The translations under genes were made by a program, and so were the position numbers. Of a DNA stretch of 64,000 nt, positions 50,552 through 60,178 are shown in pieces; the first letter of the stretch is position 1, and every line of letters starts with the position of its first letter. Under the pieces are notes generated by a model. It worked only from the letters and a program-made list of their open reading frames with translations. It searched no databases and was not told the DNA's origin. The stretch spans positions 45,912 to 109,911 of the forward strand of contig NZ_SMBO01000010.1 of assembly GCF_004342985.1 (NCBI RefSeq), in the 5' to 3' direction. The DNA is from Novosphingobium sp. PhB57. Its GTDB lineage: Bacteria; Pseudomonadota; Alphaproteobacteria; Sphingomonadales; Sphingomonadaceae.

Positions 50552-52003
50552 GTGCATAGAAGTGTGATCGCTTGCTCGTTGCTGGCCCTGACGGTCGCGC
50601 TGCCCGGGTGCCATTCGAAGCCCGACAATACATCCCAGACCAACGAAGCGCCGCCGATCAACATGGACCAGGTGCACTGGAGCGACGGGGCGGTCCGCCA
50701 GTTGCGCGACGCAATCGGCCGCCGCGCTGCGCATGGTCTGGACCGGGTGCAGTTCGCTGTGGATGGTCAGCCGGGCAATGCCGAAGGCGACCGCGCCCTG
50801 ACCCAAAGTGCGTTGCTTTACGCCTCGGCTCTGGCCCGAGGGGTGTCGGATCCGGCCAAGCTCTATGAGGTCTATACCATCGCCCGCCCCAATCCGAACC
50901 TGCTGAATGGTCTGGGCGCAGCTCTCAAAGATGGGAACCTGGATAAATGGCTAGATGGGCTGGCTCCGCAGGACGACGGCTACCGCGCGCTGTCGAAGTC
51001 CTATCTCGCGCTGCGTAAACAGGGCAATGCGCCCGCTTCCGCGATCCCCGATAAGGGCGAGCCGCTGAAGCCTGGCGCTGCCGACACCCGGGTTCCCGCG
51101 ATCGCGCGCCAGTTGGTCGCCTCCGACTATCTCGATCGATCTGCTGAGCAGGGTGGCAGCTACAGCCCAGCAATGGTCCGCGCGGTGCAGCGCATGCAGG
51201 CCGACTACGGGATCAAGCCGGATGGCGTCATCGGCGCCGACGCTCTCGAAATTCTCAACATGTCGAATGCGGACCGGGCGCGGACGATGGCCGTGGCGAT
51301 GGAACGGCTTCGCTGGCTCGACCGCAATCCCGCCCCTACGCGCATCGATGTCAACGTCGCCGCTGGACGGCTGCTCTACTGGCGCGACGGCAAGGTCGCC
51401 GACAGTCGCAAGGTGGTCGTCGGCGAGCCTGACAACGAGACACCGCAGTTGGGATCGCCGATCTATCGCCTCGTCGCGAACCCGACGTGGACAGTGCCGC
51501 GCTCGATCCAGACCAAGGAGATCGCAGGTAAGGGCAACGCTTACCTTCGCCGCAACAACATGGCTTGGAAGGACGGGTGGGTTGTCCAGCAGCCCGGCCC
51601 AAAGAACTCGTTGGGACTCGTAAAGTTCGACATGAAGAACGAGCACCAGATCTACCTGCACGACACGCCCGCCAAGCAGCTGTTCCAGAAAATCCAGCGT
51701 CAGCGCAGTCACGGCTGCGTACGGGTAGAAGATGCGTTGGGATTTGCCGAGATGCTTGCGAAGGACGAGGGCATTCTCGGTGAATGGCACCGGGCACGTG
51801 CGACCGGCAAAGAGACGTTCGTCAAGCTACCGCACGAGATTCCGGTCAGGCTGCTTTACCAGACGGTGGTGCTCGGCGAGGACGGCGAGCCCGTCATCCG
51901 CGCGGACCCGTATAGTTGGAACGACCCCGTAGCGACGGCGCTGGGCTTTTCGTCCGGCCACGCCTACCGCCTGCGCACTTCGGGATCCGACGTAGGGCCT
52001 TAA
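50552..52003 (+). CDS. L,D-transpeptidase, YcbB/LdtD-like lipoprotein
   Basis: A 483-residue protein. MHRSVIACSLLALTVALPGC is a lipoprotein signal with the lipid-attachment Cys20. A large N-terminal helical part is followed by a peptidoglycan-binding domain (AVQRMQADYGIKPDGVIGAD), then the YkuD domain with the S-H-G-C-V-R motif (His387, Cys389). These enzymes make 3-3 crosslinks between peptide stems. The GTG at 50552 follows AGGAG. It starts 62 bp after the YkuD_2 gene and both are probably expressed together. Length and order match LdtD (YcbB) rather than the small Ldt. Confidence 0.92.
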   Translation: MHRSVIACSLLALTVALPGCHSKPDNTSQTNEAPPINMDQVHWSDGAVRQLRDAIGRRAAHGLDRVQFAVDGQPGNAEGDRALTQSALLYASALARGVSDPAKLYEVYTIARPNPNLLNGLGAALKDGNLDKWLDGLAPQDDGYRALSKSYLALRKQGNAPASAIPDKGEPLKPGAADTRVPAIARQLVASDYLDRSAEQGGSYSPAMVRAVQRMQADYGIKPDGVIGADALEILNMSNADRARTMAVAMERLRWLDRNPAPTRIDVNVAAGRLLYWRDGKVADSRKVVVGEPDNETPQLGSPIYRLVANPTWTVPRSIQTKEIAGKGNAYLRRNNMAWKDGWVVQQPGPKNSLGLVKFDMKNEHQIYLHDTPAKQLFQKIQRQRSHGCVRVEDALGFAEMLAKDEGILGEWHRARATGKETFVKLPHEIPVRLLYQTVVLGEDGEPVIRADPYSWNDPVATALGFSSGHAYRLRTSGSDVGP

Positions 52004-52040
52004 GCCAATACCGACGAAGGATCTCCCGCATGCGGGTACT

Positions 52041-52061
52041 GGCGGTCCCAAACCGACCGCC
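52041..52061 (+). terminator. Hairpin after the L,D-transpeptidase gene
   Basis: GGCGGTC (52041-52047) and GACCGCC (52055-52061) pair over a 7-base loop, 37 bp after the stop. No T-run follows. Confidence 0.3.
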
Positions 52062-52228
52062 GCGTTACGCCTGCGCACGGCAGTGTCCGCGTTAGTGCTT
52101 GCGTGCGTTCGAAAATCAGGAATCACGAAAGGAAACCTGCCATCAACTGGCCGACGGTCGGATCCTGGCAGCAATAGCTGAGGATCTCGGCGCAGAGATG
52201 GCAGGTAGTCTATTGCTTCAGACTTTCT

Positions 52229-53794
52229 TCAAGCTCCACGCTTCTTCTGCGGCACAAAGAACGAGGGCGGGAATGGTGCCTGTCCGGCGCCCGAAGGACT
52301 ACGCAGTTCGTTACGCCCTCCAGCATCGACGCTGAGCGGTATCTGCATTCCGTCGGTTTCCTCCAGGAGCGCAAAGAGCTTGCCGCTCAACCGTTCGACC
52401 AGCGCTTCATGTCCCGGTTGGGCGAGGAGGTTGTTGTTCTCGGCGGGATCATTGGACAGGTCGTAGAGTTCGTCCAGATCCCAGATGCCGTGGAAGTGGA
52501 CGTATTTGTAGCGGTCCTCGCGAATGGCATGCACCGTCGGCGTCTGCGGGAAATTCCGCTCCCAATAGTATTCGTAGAGCAATTCCTGGCGCCAGGGCGC
52601 TTGCTTGTCACGCGCTAGCGGCAGCATGTTGGATCCCGCCATGTAGCTCGGCGCCTCCAGGCCCGCTGCTGCCAGGATGGTCGGTGCGATATCGATATTC
52701 GCCACGACGTTCTCGAGCGTGGTTCCCGCGTCAAACAGGGAAGGGCATCGTGCGAGCAAGGGAACCCGCATTGATTCTTCGTAGGCGGTGCGCTTGTCGA
52801 TCAAACCATGCTCGCCGAACATGAAGCCGTTGTCGCCCATGTAGATGATCAGTGTATCGTCCAGTTCGCGGCGCTCCTCGAGCAAGTCCATGATGCGCGC
52901 CAAGCCTTCATCAACGGCCAGCAGCGTTTCCATGTAGCGCTTGTAGTAGTCGGCGATGTCGAGGTTGCCATGATAGGCATAGTCCACCCCGTGCCAGCTG
53001 TTGCGCTGGTTTTCGACCCACATCGGTCGTCCTGGCACACCCGCCTTCATGTTCTCGGGATAGCGGAACACTTCCTTGTCATAACGCCCCTTGTGCCGTT
53101 CGGCGGGCAGGAACTCCGCGTGGACCGCCTTATGCGCGAGGTGCATCATCCAGGGCTTGGATGGATCGCGCTTGTCGATCCAGTCGATCGCGTAGTCGGT
53201 CAACTCGTCGGTGATGTAGCCCTTTTGCGGCACCTTGCGGCCATCTACATTCAGGCCGTTCTCGCTGGGCAGGTAGGTCCCCTGCCCCTTGAAGCTCACC
53301 CAGTGATCGAAACCCGGCTGGGGGGCGTCACCTTCTGTGCCCATGTGCCACTTGCCGATGAAGGCCGTATCGTAGCCGGCCTTCTGCAGGAACTGCGGGT
53401 AGAAGATCAGGTCCGGCGGGATCGGGTGGTTGTTGTCAACGACCTTGTGCTGGTGGGCATAGAGTCCGGTCAGGATCGAGGCGCGCGAAGGCGAACACAG
53501 CGCTGTCGTCACGAAGGCGTTGCGGAAATGGCTACCTTCGCGCGCCAAGCGGTCGAGCGTCGGCGTTTCGCCAAAATCCTGAGCCTTCATGAAGCCCATC
53601 GCATCGTAACGATGATCGTCGGTCAGGACGAACAGGATGTTCTTCGGCTTCACCCCGGGACGGCGTTGCAGACGAAGATCTTGCGCAGCGACGGGCAGGC
53701 TCGCCGTCTTGGCACCTGCTGCCCAGGAGTAAAGCCCGAACGCCCCCCCGGTCCCTCCCAGTAATATGCCGCGGCGATCGAAGCTGTCAGCCAT
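52229..53794 (-). CDS. Exported sulfatase, CxPSR type
   Basis: A 521-residue sulfatase. The N-terminal DRRGILLGGTGGAFGLYSWA resembles a Tat signal, so it is probably periplasmic. KNILFVLTDDHRYDAMGF carries metal ligands; Cys100 in ALCSPSRAS is the formylglycine site; FIGKWHMG and YMGDNGFMFGEHGLIDKRT are further active-site stretches. The last region (RYKYVHFHGIWDLDELYDL) resembles N-acetylglucosamine-6-sulfatase or choline-sulfatase groups; the substrate is not fixed. AAGGGAG precedes the ATG, and it starts 12 bp after the TonB receptor, so both form one operon for sulfated compounds. Confidence 0.92.
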   Translation of the reverse strand: MADSFDRRGILLGGTGGAFGLYSWAAGAKTASLPVAAQDLRLQRRPGVKPKNILFVLTDDHRYDAMGFMKAQDFGETPTLDRLAREGSHFRNAFVTTALCSPSRASILTGLYAHQHKVVDNNHPIPPDLIFYPQFLQKAGYDTAFIGKWHMGTEGDAPQPGFDHWVSFKGQGTYLPSENGLNVDGRKVPQKGYITDELTDYAIDWIDKRDPSKPWMMHLAHKAVHAEFLPAERHKGRYDKEVFRYPENMKAGVPGRPMWVENQRNSWHGVDYAYHGNLDIADYYKRYMETLLAVDEGLARIMDLLEERRELDDTLIIYMGDNGFMFGEHGLIDKRTAYEESMRVPLLARCPSLFDAGTTLENVVANIDIAPTILAAAGLEAPSYMAGSNMLPLARDKQAPWRQELLYEYYWERNFPQTPTVHAIREDRYKYVHFHGIWDLDELYDLSNDPAENNNLLAQPGHEALVERLSGKLFALLEETDGMQIPLSVDAGGRNELRSPSGAGQAPFPPSFFVPQKKRGA

Positions 53795-53806
53795 GTCGTG
53801 TCTCCC

Positions 53807-56710
53807 TTAGAAAGTCATGCGGACGCCGCCAAAAAGGCGCCGTCCGGAATCGAGGTAGTTCGCGGGCAGTCCCGTGGTGTATTCCACGATCTCGTCGCGA
53901 TCGAGCAGGTTCACCGCTTCGAACACGATCGACGCCTGCGGGGTCACTCGGAAACTGACGCTCGCATCGAGAGTGCCGAACGCCCGGTTGATCCGTCCCA
54001 TGGCCGGCGCCACGGCGGCCAAGGCGAGATACTTGCTGCGCCAGGAATAGGAAAGGCGCGCTGCCACGGGCCCTTTCTCGTAGTAGCCGATCAGATTGTA
54101 GTTGTGCTTCGATGCGGCCGTAAGCTGCGTGGGATCGCTGTTGTCGATGAAAGTGTAGTTGGCGATCACCCCCAGGCCGTCCAGGGGACCGGGCAACCAG
54201 GTGAAGGCCTGCTGGAAGTAGAGTTCGACGCCCTTCAGGTCGACGCCCGATCCGTTGACAAGCTGGCTCACGGTGAAATCCGTCTGGATCGTCGTCGTAC
54301 CCGTCGTGCGAATGTAGGAGACAGGGAGCGACTGAATGCTGATTTCGCGACGAATCAGGCTTTCGAGGTTCTTGTAGAAGATGGAAGCGCCGACCAGCGC
54401 ATCCTGCCCGAAGTAGTATTCCACCGTGGCATCGACATTGTTCGCCCTGAAAGGATCGAGATAGGGATTGTTGCGGGTAACGGTCAGGCCGTTGCCATTA
54501 GCCGTCGTGGTGGGAGAAATGTCGGCAAGGTTGGGGCGTGTGATCGTGCGGGAGGCGGAGAAACGCAGTTGCAGTTTGTCCGTCACCTCGTACTTCAGGT
54601 TCAAGCTGGGCAGGAAATCCCAATAGGAACGCTTTACGACCAGCGGTGCCGCGGCGGGAACACGCGTGGTCATGCCTGTTTCCACCTCAACGGTGATGCC
54701 GTTGAGATCGGGGCTGACTCCGGACGTGGTCTGGCTGGTCCGGACCGCGCGCAGGCCAATGTTGCCGGTCAACTTGCCGAAAGCCAAATCTGCCCGCCCG
54801 TAAAGAGCAAGCGTCTTTTCCTTGACGTCGAGAATCCCGGTAGCGTCGTTTGTGTAGTTGCCAGCTGCGATCAGCTGTTCCTTGCTGAAATTCTTCACGA
54901 AGCTTCTGGCATCGGAGCCCAGCCAGTAGCGCGGAAACGAAGCGTCGCCGTCGTAGCTTCCCAGGAACGAGCCCGAACCTGCACGGATCGGGATCATAAA
55001 GGGAGCTGCGCTGAAGGAGCCTGCCAGCGGTCCTGCCGGAAGGCCGCCATAGAGCTGGGACACGCCGGCAGCGGTGATCGTCAGAGTCTTGTTGTCGGCA
55101 TAGACGGCGCGGTCGCTGTATTTCACGCCCGCTCGCAGCGACGTCACGCCGAGGTCACCAAGATCGCGGCGTACATCAAGTTTCACATCCCGAAGCCGGT
55201 CGCTGGTAACGCGATCGAGTTCACCGTTCAGGCTGAGCAGTCGGAAGTTGTTTGCGTCGAGTTTACGCGTATCGAAGCCGTCGAGATAGGTGATGCTTGG
55301 GATCGAATCTCCGGGATTGGCAACGACGCGGACGGTGCCGGTGATGCTGTCGGCAATGTTGAGGGTGTTGCGAACCTGGCGGGAGCGCTGCTCGGAGCCG
55401 TCGAGGATCACGGTCCAGCCCTCGCTCTCAAACTTGCCGCCGAAGACGAGGGAGCGGATATAGCCATTGCGATCCTGGTAACGTCCACCATCGCGTAGAT
55501 CGATATTGCTGACCGTGAAGTCGGTTGCCGTTTCCACGCCGTCCAGAACCTGCGTTTTCGAGGCGATGACCCCGCCCGATCCCGCGAAGTTTTGCCAGTT
55601 TTCCTGCCGCACCGCCTCGACCTTGACCCGGGTGTAGAAAACGTCGGCATAGAGTTCGAGCTGGTCGGTAGGCCGGAACTGTACCGAGGCGATGCCGCTC
55701 AGGCGTCGGTTCCGCTCGGTGAACATATCGTGGATAATGAGGCCGGGAATGCGCACGAGTAGGCCTGGATCGATCCGGCCGTCACCGTTCAGATCGTCCG
55801 CGCCCCCGCCGAGCGGCACGCCCTGCGCTTCGGTCACGGTGTTCCAGCCGGTCTCGACCTGATGGGTCTGGGGTCGACGCTCGGTATAGGACCCGCCGAG
55901 CGTGATCCCGAGCCTGCCGTCCAGGAAGCTGTCAGCGAACAGTCCCGAAACGCGCGGAGATGCCTTACCGGAGTTGCTCTCGTGCTCCGCCTGCGCCGAG
56001 AGCGTGAGCACGCGGCGACCGACATCCAGCGCGCGCGGCGTGCGGACATTGACGGTGCCGGAAAGGCCGCCGTCCTCCAGATCGGCAGTCGGAGACTTGT
56101 AGACTTCCAGTGTGCGCACGAATTCGGGTGGCAGGGCCGAGAAGTCGAAGGACCGCGAGAAGCCCGCGAACAGATCGTTGAGCGCATTCGGCACGCTGCG
56201 GCCGTTGAGCGTGACCAGTGTAAATGTGTCCGGCAGGCCGCGGATGTTCACGCTGCGCCCTTCGCCGCGCGTGCGGTTGATCTGCACGCCGCTGATACGC
56301 TGGACCGATTCCGCGACGTTCACGTCCGGGTAGCGACCGATGTCTTCCGAGCTGATGACGTCGACGATACTGTCGGCATTGCGCTTGATGCGAACGGCCT
56401 GTTCGATTCCGCTGCGAATGCCGGTGACAACGATGTCCTGCCCCGGCGCATCGTCCGTTGGGGGTAGCGTTTCCGCGGTTCCCTCAGGAGTCCAAGTCCG
56501 CTCGTCGATGGCGTCAGCATTTGCCTCGACTGGGGGCGTGAATAGCAGAGCCGAGACGGCCGCTCCGATCAGCAACCGCGATTGCCGGATCGATTTCACG
56601 GCGAAATCGCCGTGCATAATGCCCAAGCTGGAGCGCGCGGGCGATTGCCTGTATGTGACGGGCGCCGACCAGCGCCCGGCGCGGCGAGCCGCGACGACGG
56701 AAAAAGACAT
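53807..56710 (-). CDS. TonB-dependent receptor co-transcribed with a sulfatase
   Basis: A 967-residue outer-membrane receptor. The TonB-box-like QDIVVTGIRSGIEQAV, the plug (VNVAESVQRISGVQINRTRG, SVNIRGLPDTFTLVTLNGRS), LEVYKSPTADLEDGGLSGTV and a barrel end LFGGVRMTF are present; the plug pattern is of the type seen in sphingomonad and Caulobacter carbohydrate receptors. The start at 56710 has AAGGA about 6 bases upstream but makes a very long leader; the internal Met at 56617 gives a more usual signal (SIRQSRLLIGAAVSALLFTP). A sulfatase follows at 12 bp, which suggests import of sulfated glycans or steroids. Confidence 0.9.
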   Translation of the reverse strand: MSFSVVAARRAGRWSAPVTYRQSPARSSLGIMHGDFAVKSIRQSRLLIGAAVSALLFTPPVEANADAIDERTWTPEGTAETLPPTDDAPGQDIVVTGIRSGIEQAVRIKRNADSIVDVISSEDIGRYPDVNVAESVQRISGVQINRTRGEGRSVNIRGLPDTFTLVTLNGRSVPNALNDLFAGFSRSFDFSALPPEFVRTLEVYKSPTADLEDGGLSGTVNVRTPRALDVGRRVLTLSAQAEHESNSGKASPRVSGLFADSFLDGRLGITLGGSYTERRPQTHQVETGWNTVTEAQGVPLGGGADDLNGDGRIDPGLLVRIPGLIIHDMFTERNRRLSGIASVQFRPTDQLELYADVFYTRVKVEAVRQENWQNFAGSGGVIASKTQVLDGVETATDFTVSNIDLRDGGRYQDRNGYIRSLVFGGKFESEGWTVILDGSEQRSRQVRNTLNIADSITGTVRVVANPGDSIPSITYLDGFDTRKLDANNFRLLSLNGELDRVTSDRLRDVKLDVRRDLGDLGVTSLRAGVKYSDRAVYADNKTLTITAAGVSQLYGGLPAGPLAGSFSAAPFMIPIRAGSGSFLGSYDGDASFPRYWLGSDARSFVKNFSKEQLIAAGNYTNDATGILDVKEKTLALYGRADLAFGKLTGNIGLRAVRTSQTTSGVSPDLNGITVEVETGMTTRVPAAAPLVVKRSYWDFLPSLNLKYEVTDKLQLRFSASRTITRPNLADISPTTTANGNGLTVTRNNPYLDPFRANNVDATVEYYFGQDALVGASIFYKNLESLIRREISIQSLPVSYIRTTGTTTIQTDFTVSQLVNGSGVDLKGVELYFQQAFTWLPGPLDGLGVIANYTFIDNSDPTQLTAASKHNYNLIGYYEKGPVAARLSYSWRSKYLALAAVAPAMGRINRAFGTLDASVSFRVTPQASIVFEAVNLLDRDEIVEYTTGLPANYLDSGRRLFGGVRMTF

Positions 56711-57139
56711 GGCTTTCCTTTTGCACGCACCAGGACTCCGGCTTGGAGCCTGCTGTCCAGTTAAGCTGAAGGGAGGAATGTCTGACGCTGTCGTCTCGAC
56801 AAGCGCCACAGATATCGCAGGAAAATTTCAACTCACCACAGGAATTCTTGTCTTGCGGGAAGCAGTTCTTCCAGCTGGCGATCAGCGATTGAATGACGTG
56901 CTTCCACCCGAGCGCAGCTAGATGACCGGGGGCAAGGCGATAGCTGAGGCTGGTTTACATCTGCCGAAAAAGCAGACCACCAGAGCGTTAAGATCGAAAA
57001 TCAGGTGCTCGGCATCCAGAAAGGGCGGCCTGCGCTGAAGCGCTCTACCTGTGGCCGTCAGGGCCACAGGTAGATGTGTCATGGGATAATCAGAGTTTGA
57101 TCCCGCCGCTCGCGAGCGGGTACCTTGGAACGCCGGACG
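56711..57139. other. Promoter side of the receptor operon, no gene
   Basis: About 430 bp. It includes the leader of the receptor gene and a strong hairpin at 57044-57074. No coding frame is supported. Confidence 0.35.
57044..57074. repeat. 13-bp perfect inverted repeat (hairpin)
   Basis: TCTACCTGTGGCC at 57044-57056 pairs exactly with GGCCACAGGTAGA at 57062-57074 over the loop GTCAG. There is no T-run. Its location 70 bp before a decayed recombinase suggests either a terminator or the border of a mobile element. Confidence 0.5.
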
Positions 57140-57144
57140 CGAGG

Positions 57145-57731
57145 TTGAAGCAACCCGGGCGCTCAAATCCTGTCAGATATTGGCAATTCGCTTCTTTCTC
57201 GACCAGCATGGGCGGGTCCGCAACCTGCTCGTTTTGACCTCGCCCTCGACAGAAAGCTTCGCGGATACGATCTGATGCAGATCAGAATAAGTGTATCGTT
57301 TGCGATCGGAAATTCGAACACGGGCAACGGTCGTACAGCAGAAGAACGGCTGGCCGGTTCAGTTCGAGGTGATGACCGATGCTCGCGCCAGCCTTCTCAA
57401 ATGGCTCGAACTCCGAGGAGGATCCTTGGAGGACTTTGCTTTTCCTAGCCGCACCGATCACCCAGCCCACTTAGCACCAGGCCGTATGCTCACCCTGCCG
57501 ATGAATGGGTGACCCGGATCGGGCCTATCCGGCGAAGGCTATGGGACCCATTCTCTGCGGCGAACCAAGGCGCCGATCATCTACAAGGCAACTGGAAACC
57601 TTCGTGCGGGCCAAATTCTGCTTGGGCACACCAGGATTGAAAGCACGGTCAGATACCTTGAGGAGGACGTGGAGGCCTCCCTGACGTTGCAGAGGGCACT
57701 GATTCTGAAAATGGTTGGTTCCTTGCCGTGA
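57145..57731 (+). pseudogene. Decayed tyrosine recombinase
   Basis: Pieces in three frames rebuild most of a small sphingomonad-type integrase: ALKSCQILAIRFFLDQHGRV, then RKLRGYDLMQIR, IRTRATVVQQKNGWPVQFEV, LLKWLELRGGSLEDFAFPSR, DEWVTRIG, YGTHSLRRTKAPIIYKATGN (with the catalytic Arg), QILLGHTRIESTVRYLEEDV (with His and Tyr) and a final TGA at 57731. At least two frameshifts and a short internal loss inactivate it. Recombinases of this group (about 200 residues) are scattered in sphingomonad accessory DNA. It separates two sulfatase units. Confidence 0.75.
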
Positions 57732-58055
57732 CGCCCAACAGCGTGGCGGCTGCTCTGGCGCCCTTGTCGGTCGTCCCACGTTTGATACCAGATCCCTAGG
57801 AGCCGAACGTCCGCTTCCTTGCCAACAGAGTTCGTAAGCGGAGCAGACAGGTGCGCTAATGGCAGTGACCAGATAGGTCGGTATCATCTTACGATCGCGA
57901 ATGGCGGACATGCGTCTTTCAGAACCGGCGCTGTAACGCCGAAAATTCAAGTGCGTCCTGATTTCCTCCAATCTGGGTGTTATCCCCCATAGAACCTGCC
58001 CCGCAGACCACTAGTTTGCCTCTGCTCAAGCCCCTCGCTCAGCGGAGTATCAACG
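57732..58055. other. Gap upstream of the second arylsulfatase
   Basis: About 320 bp. No supported gene. The arylsulfatase promoter should lie at its right end; no clear -35/-10 pair or hairpin was noticed. Confidence 0.35.
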
Positions 58056-59609
58056 ATGCCTAACGGAAAGCCCAACATCCTCGTCATCTGGGGTGACGAT
58101 ATCGGCATGTGGAATGTCGGGGCCTATGCTCACGGAATGATGGGCGAGACGCCCAACATCGACCGCCTTGCTCGCGAAGGCATGATCTTCACCGACCATT
58201 ACGGCCAGCCCAGTTGCACTGCCGGACGCGCGGCCTTCATCATGGGCCAGCTGCCGGTCCGCACCGGCATGACCACGATCGGCATCCCGGGTTCTCCGCG
58301 CGGCATCCAGAAGGAAGACCCGACCCTTGCCGAAGTGCTGAAGGTCGCCGGCTACAAGACCGGCCAGTTCGGCAAGAACCACCTCGGCGACCGCAACGAC
58401 TTCCTGCCCACCGTCCACGGCTTCGACGAATGGTTCGGCAACCTCTACCACCTCAACGCCGAGGAAGAGCCGGAGGAGCTGGACTACCCCGGCCAGAAGA
58501 ACCCCGAATACCTCAAGAAGTACGGGCCACGCGGCGTACTTCACGCCTGGGCGACCGACGAGTTCGATGAGACCGACGACGGTGTTTTTGGCAAGCGCGG
58601 CAAGCAGAAGATCGAGAACACGGGCCCTCTCACCCGCAAGCGGATGGAGACGTTCGACGGCGAGGTAGTCGACAAGACGATCGACTGGCTGGAACGCAAC
58701 AAGGAAGGCCCGTTCTTCTGCTGGTTCAACACCACCGCGATCCACATCCATTCGCACCCTCAGAAGAAGTACGTGCAGATGGCCGTCGACGAAGGCCGCG
58801 CCGAGGAAGACGTGGTGCGCGCTAAGATGATCGAGCATGACGAACAGGTCGGCGTGCTGCTCAAGTGGCTCGACGATAACGACCTCGCCGACGACACCAT
58901 CGTCATCTATTCGACGGATAACGGCAACGAGATGATGCTCTGGCCCGACGGCGGCTATGCCCCGTTCCGCGGCGAGAAGGGCACGACTTGGGAAGGCGGC
59001 GTGCGCGTGCCGATGCTGGCGCGCTGGCCGGGCAACATCCCGGCGGGAAGCTGGTGCAATGGCGTGCAGAACCACGAGGACGTCTACGTGACGCTCGCGG
59101 CGGCGGCCGGACTGCCAGACATAAAGGAAAAGCTGCTCGAAGGCACCAAGCTGGCGGGTGAGCTGACCTACAAGGTCCATCTCGACGGCTTCAACCAGCT
59201 CGACATGTGGAAGGGAGCCAGCAAGGTATCGGCGCGCAGGGCCTACTTCTATTACGACGAAACCGAGCTGACCGCGATCCGGGTGAACAATTGGAAGATG
59301 CACATCGGCGTCAAGAAGGAGGGCAGCTGGTTCAACGACAAGACCTATCCTTCCGTGCCGTACCTGTTCCACCTGCGCATGGACCCGATGGAGAAGATGG
59401 ACCCGGAAAGCCACGAATGGGGCTACATCGGCCGCAAATTCTTCGCCAACAAGCTCTGGGCGCCGACCGCCGGTACCCCCTTCATCGCCGAGCACCTCGC
59501 CAGCCTGAAGGCCTATCCCCCGCGCCAGGCGGCGGATACGCTGAGCATGCACAAGGCGCTGGAGGCGGCGATGGCCAAGCTCGACAACCCGGCTGCCAGC
59601 AGCAACTGA
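58056..59609 (+). CDS. Arylsulfatase (type I), paralogue of the gene ending at 18653
   Basis: A 517-residue sulfatase. MPNGKPNILVIWGDDIG begins the metal site; Cys54 in SCTAGRAA is the formylglycine residue; GQFGKNHLGD and YSTDNGNEMMLWPDGG are further active-site stretches. It shares long identical blocks with the other arylsulfatase in this window (KNHLGDRN, YLPTVHGFDE-like, NLYHLNAEEEPE, KYGPRGVLH), but differs at the C-terminus. No signal peptide is seen. The gene stands alone after a decayed recombinase, and its smooth codon use contrasts with the decayed flanks. Duplication and relocation are possible. Confidence 0.93.
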   Translation: MPNGKPNILVIWGDDIGMWNVGAYAHGMMGETPNIDRLAREGMIFTDHYGQPSCTAGRAAFIMGQLPVRTGMTTIGIPGSPRGIQKEDPTLAEVLKVAGYKTGQFGKNHLGDRNDFLPTVHGFDEWFGNLYHLNAEEEPEELDYPGQKNPEYLKKYGPRGVLHAWATDEFDETDDGVFGKRGKQKIENTGPLTRKRMETFDGEVVDKTIDWLERNKEGPFFCWFNTTAIHIHSHPQKKYVQMAVDEGRAEEDVVRAKMIEHDEQVGVLLKWLDDNDLADDTIVIYSTDNGNEMMLWPDGGYAPFRGEKGTTWEGGVRVPMLARWPGNIPAGSWCNGVQNHEDVYVTLAAAAGLPDIKEKLLEGTKLAGELTYKVHLDGFNQLDMWKGASKVSARRAYFYYDETELTAIRVNNWKMHIGVKKEGSWFNDKTYPSVPYLFHLRMDPMEKMDPESHEWGYIGRKFFANKLWAPTAGTPFIAEHLASLKAYPPRQAADTLSMHKALEAAMAKLDNPAASSN

Positions 59610-59920
59610 CGATGGACGGGTCGGAGGTCTGGAAGCCCACCTCTGGCCCGCCTCGTTCTATCCATTCTATTGACGCAGTTGCCATGCGGCCTGTCACGTT
59701 CGCTTAAGGTGAATATCTAGCGTTGCCAAATACTCCGATCGAACGCCGCTTTGCGCCGTTGTCGGCTATTCAGCAACCCTCGGGCCGCGCTCCATAGCGG
59801 CCTGAGGGGTACGCCCCATAGCGCACGTCTGAGCGAAAAGCTTCCTCGTGGTGGACATATGGGAAGATAGTGGAACGTGTCGGATGGCTAAGCGATTTCT
59901 CCAGATCAAAGGAGAAAGCT

Positions 59921-60178
59921 ATGATCAAAAAGTTGCTGCTTATCGCTGTAACCGCCGTCTGTTTTTCGAGCCCAGCATTAGCTGATATGCCCGGAAAAGG
60001 ATGGATCAGTAGTGAGAAAGTAAAGAGCATGCTGTTGGAGCGGGGCTATAGAGTCACGAAGCTGGAAGCAGATGATGGGCATTGGGAAGGCGAAGCTACG
60101 AAGGCCAACGTCAACTACGATTTCCATGTTGATCCTCGCTCGGGCGCAATCACTAAAATGGAACGTGATAACGATTGA
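59921..60178 (+). CDS. Small exported PepSY-domain protein
   Basis: An 85-residue protein. MIKKLLLIAVTAVCFSSPAL is a signal peptide with cleavage after ALA. The mature part is one PepSY-like domain (WISSEKVKSMLLERGYRVTK, then VNYDFHVDPRSGAITKMERD). PepSY proteins of this size may inhibit peptidases or sense redox state in the periplasm. AAAGGAG 7 bases before the ATG at 59921 decides the start. It stands alone. Confidence 0.8.
   Translation: MIKKLLLIAVTAVCFSSPALADMPGKGWISSEKVKSMLLERGYRVTKLEADDGHWEGEATKANVNYDFHVDPRSGAITKMERDND

Noticed and set aside
53798..55498. Plus-strand 566-codon frame opposite the TonB receptor
   Set aside because: Composition of a mirror frame with no recognisable domain; the receptor on the other strand is certain.
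58050..59552. Minus-strand 500-codon frame opposite the second arylsulfatase
   Set aside because: Shadow of the sulfatase gene.
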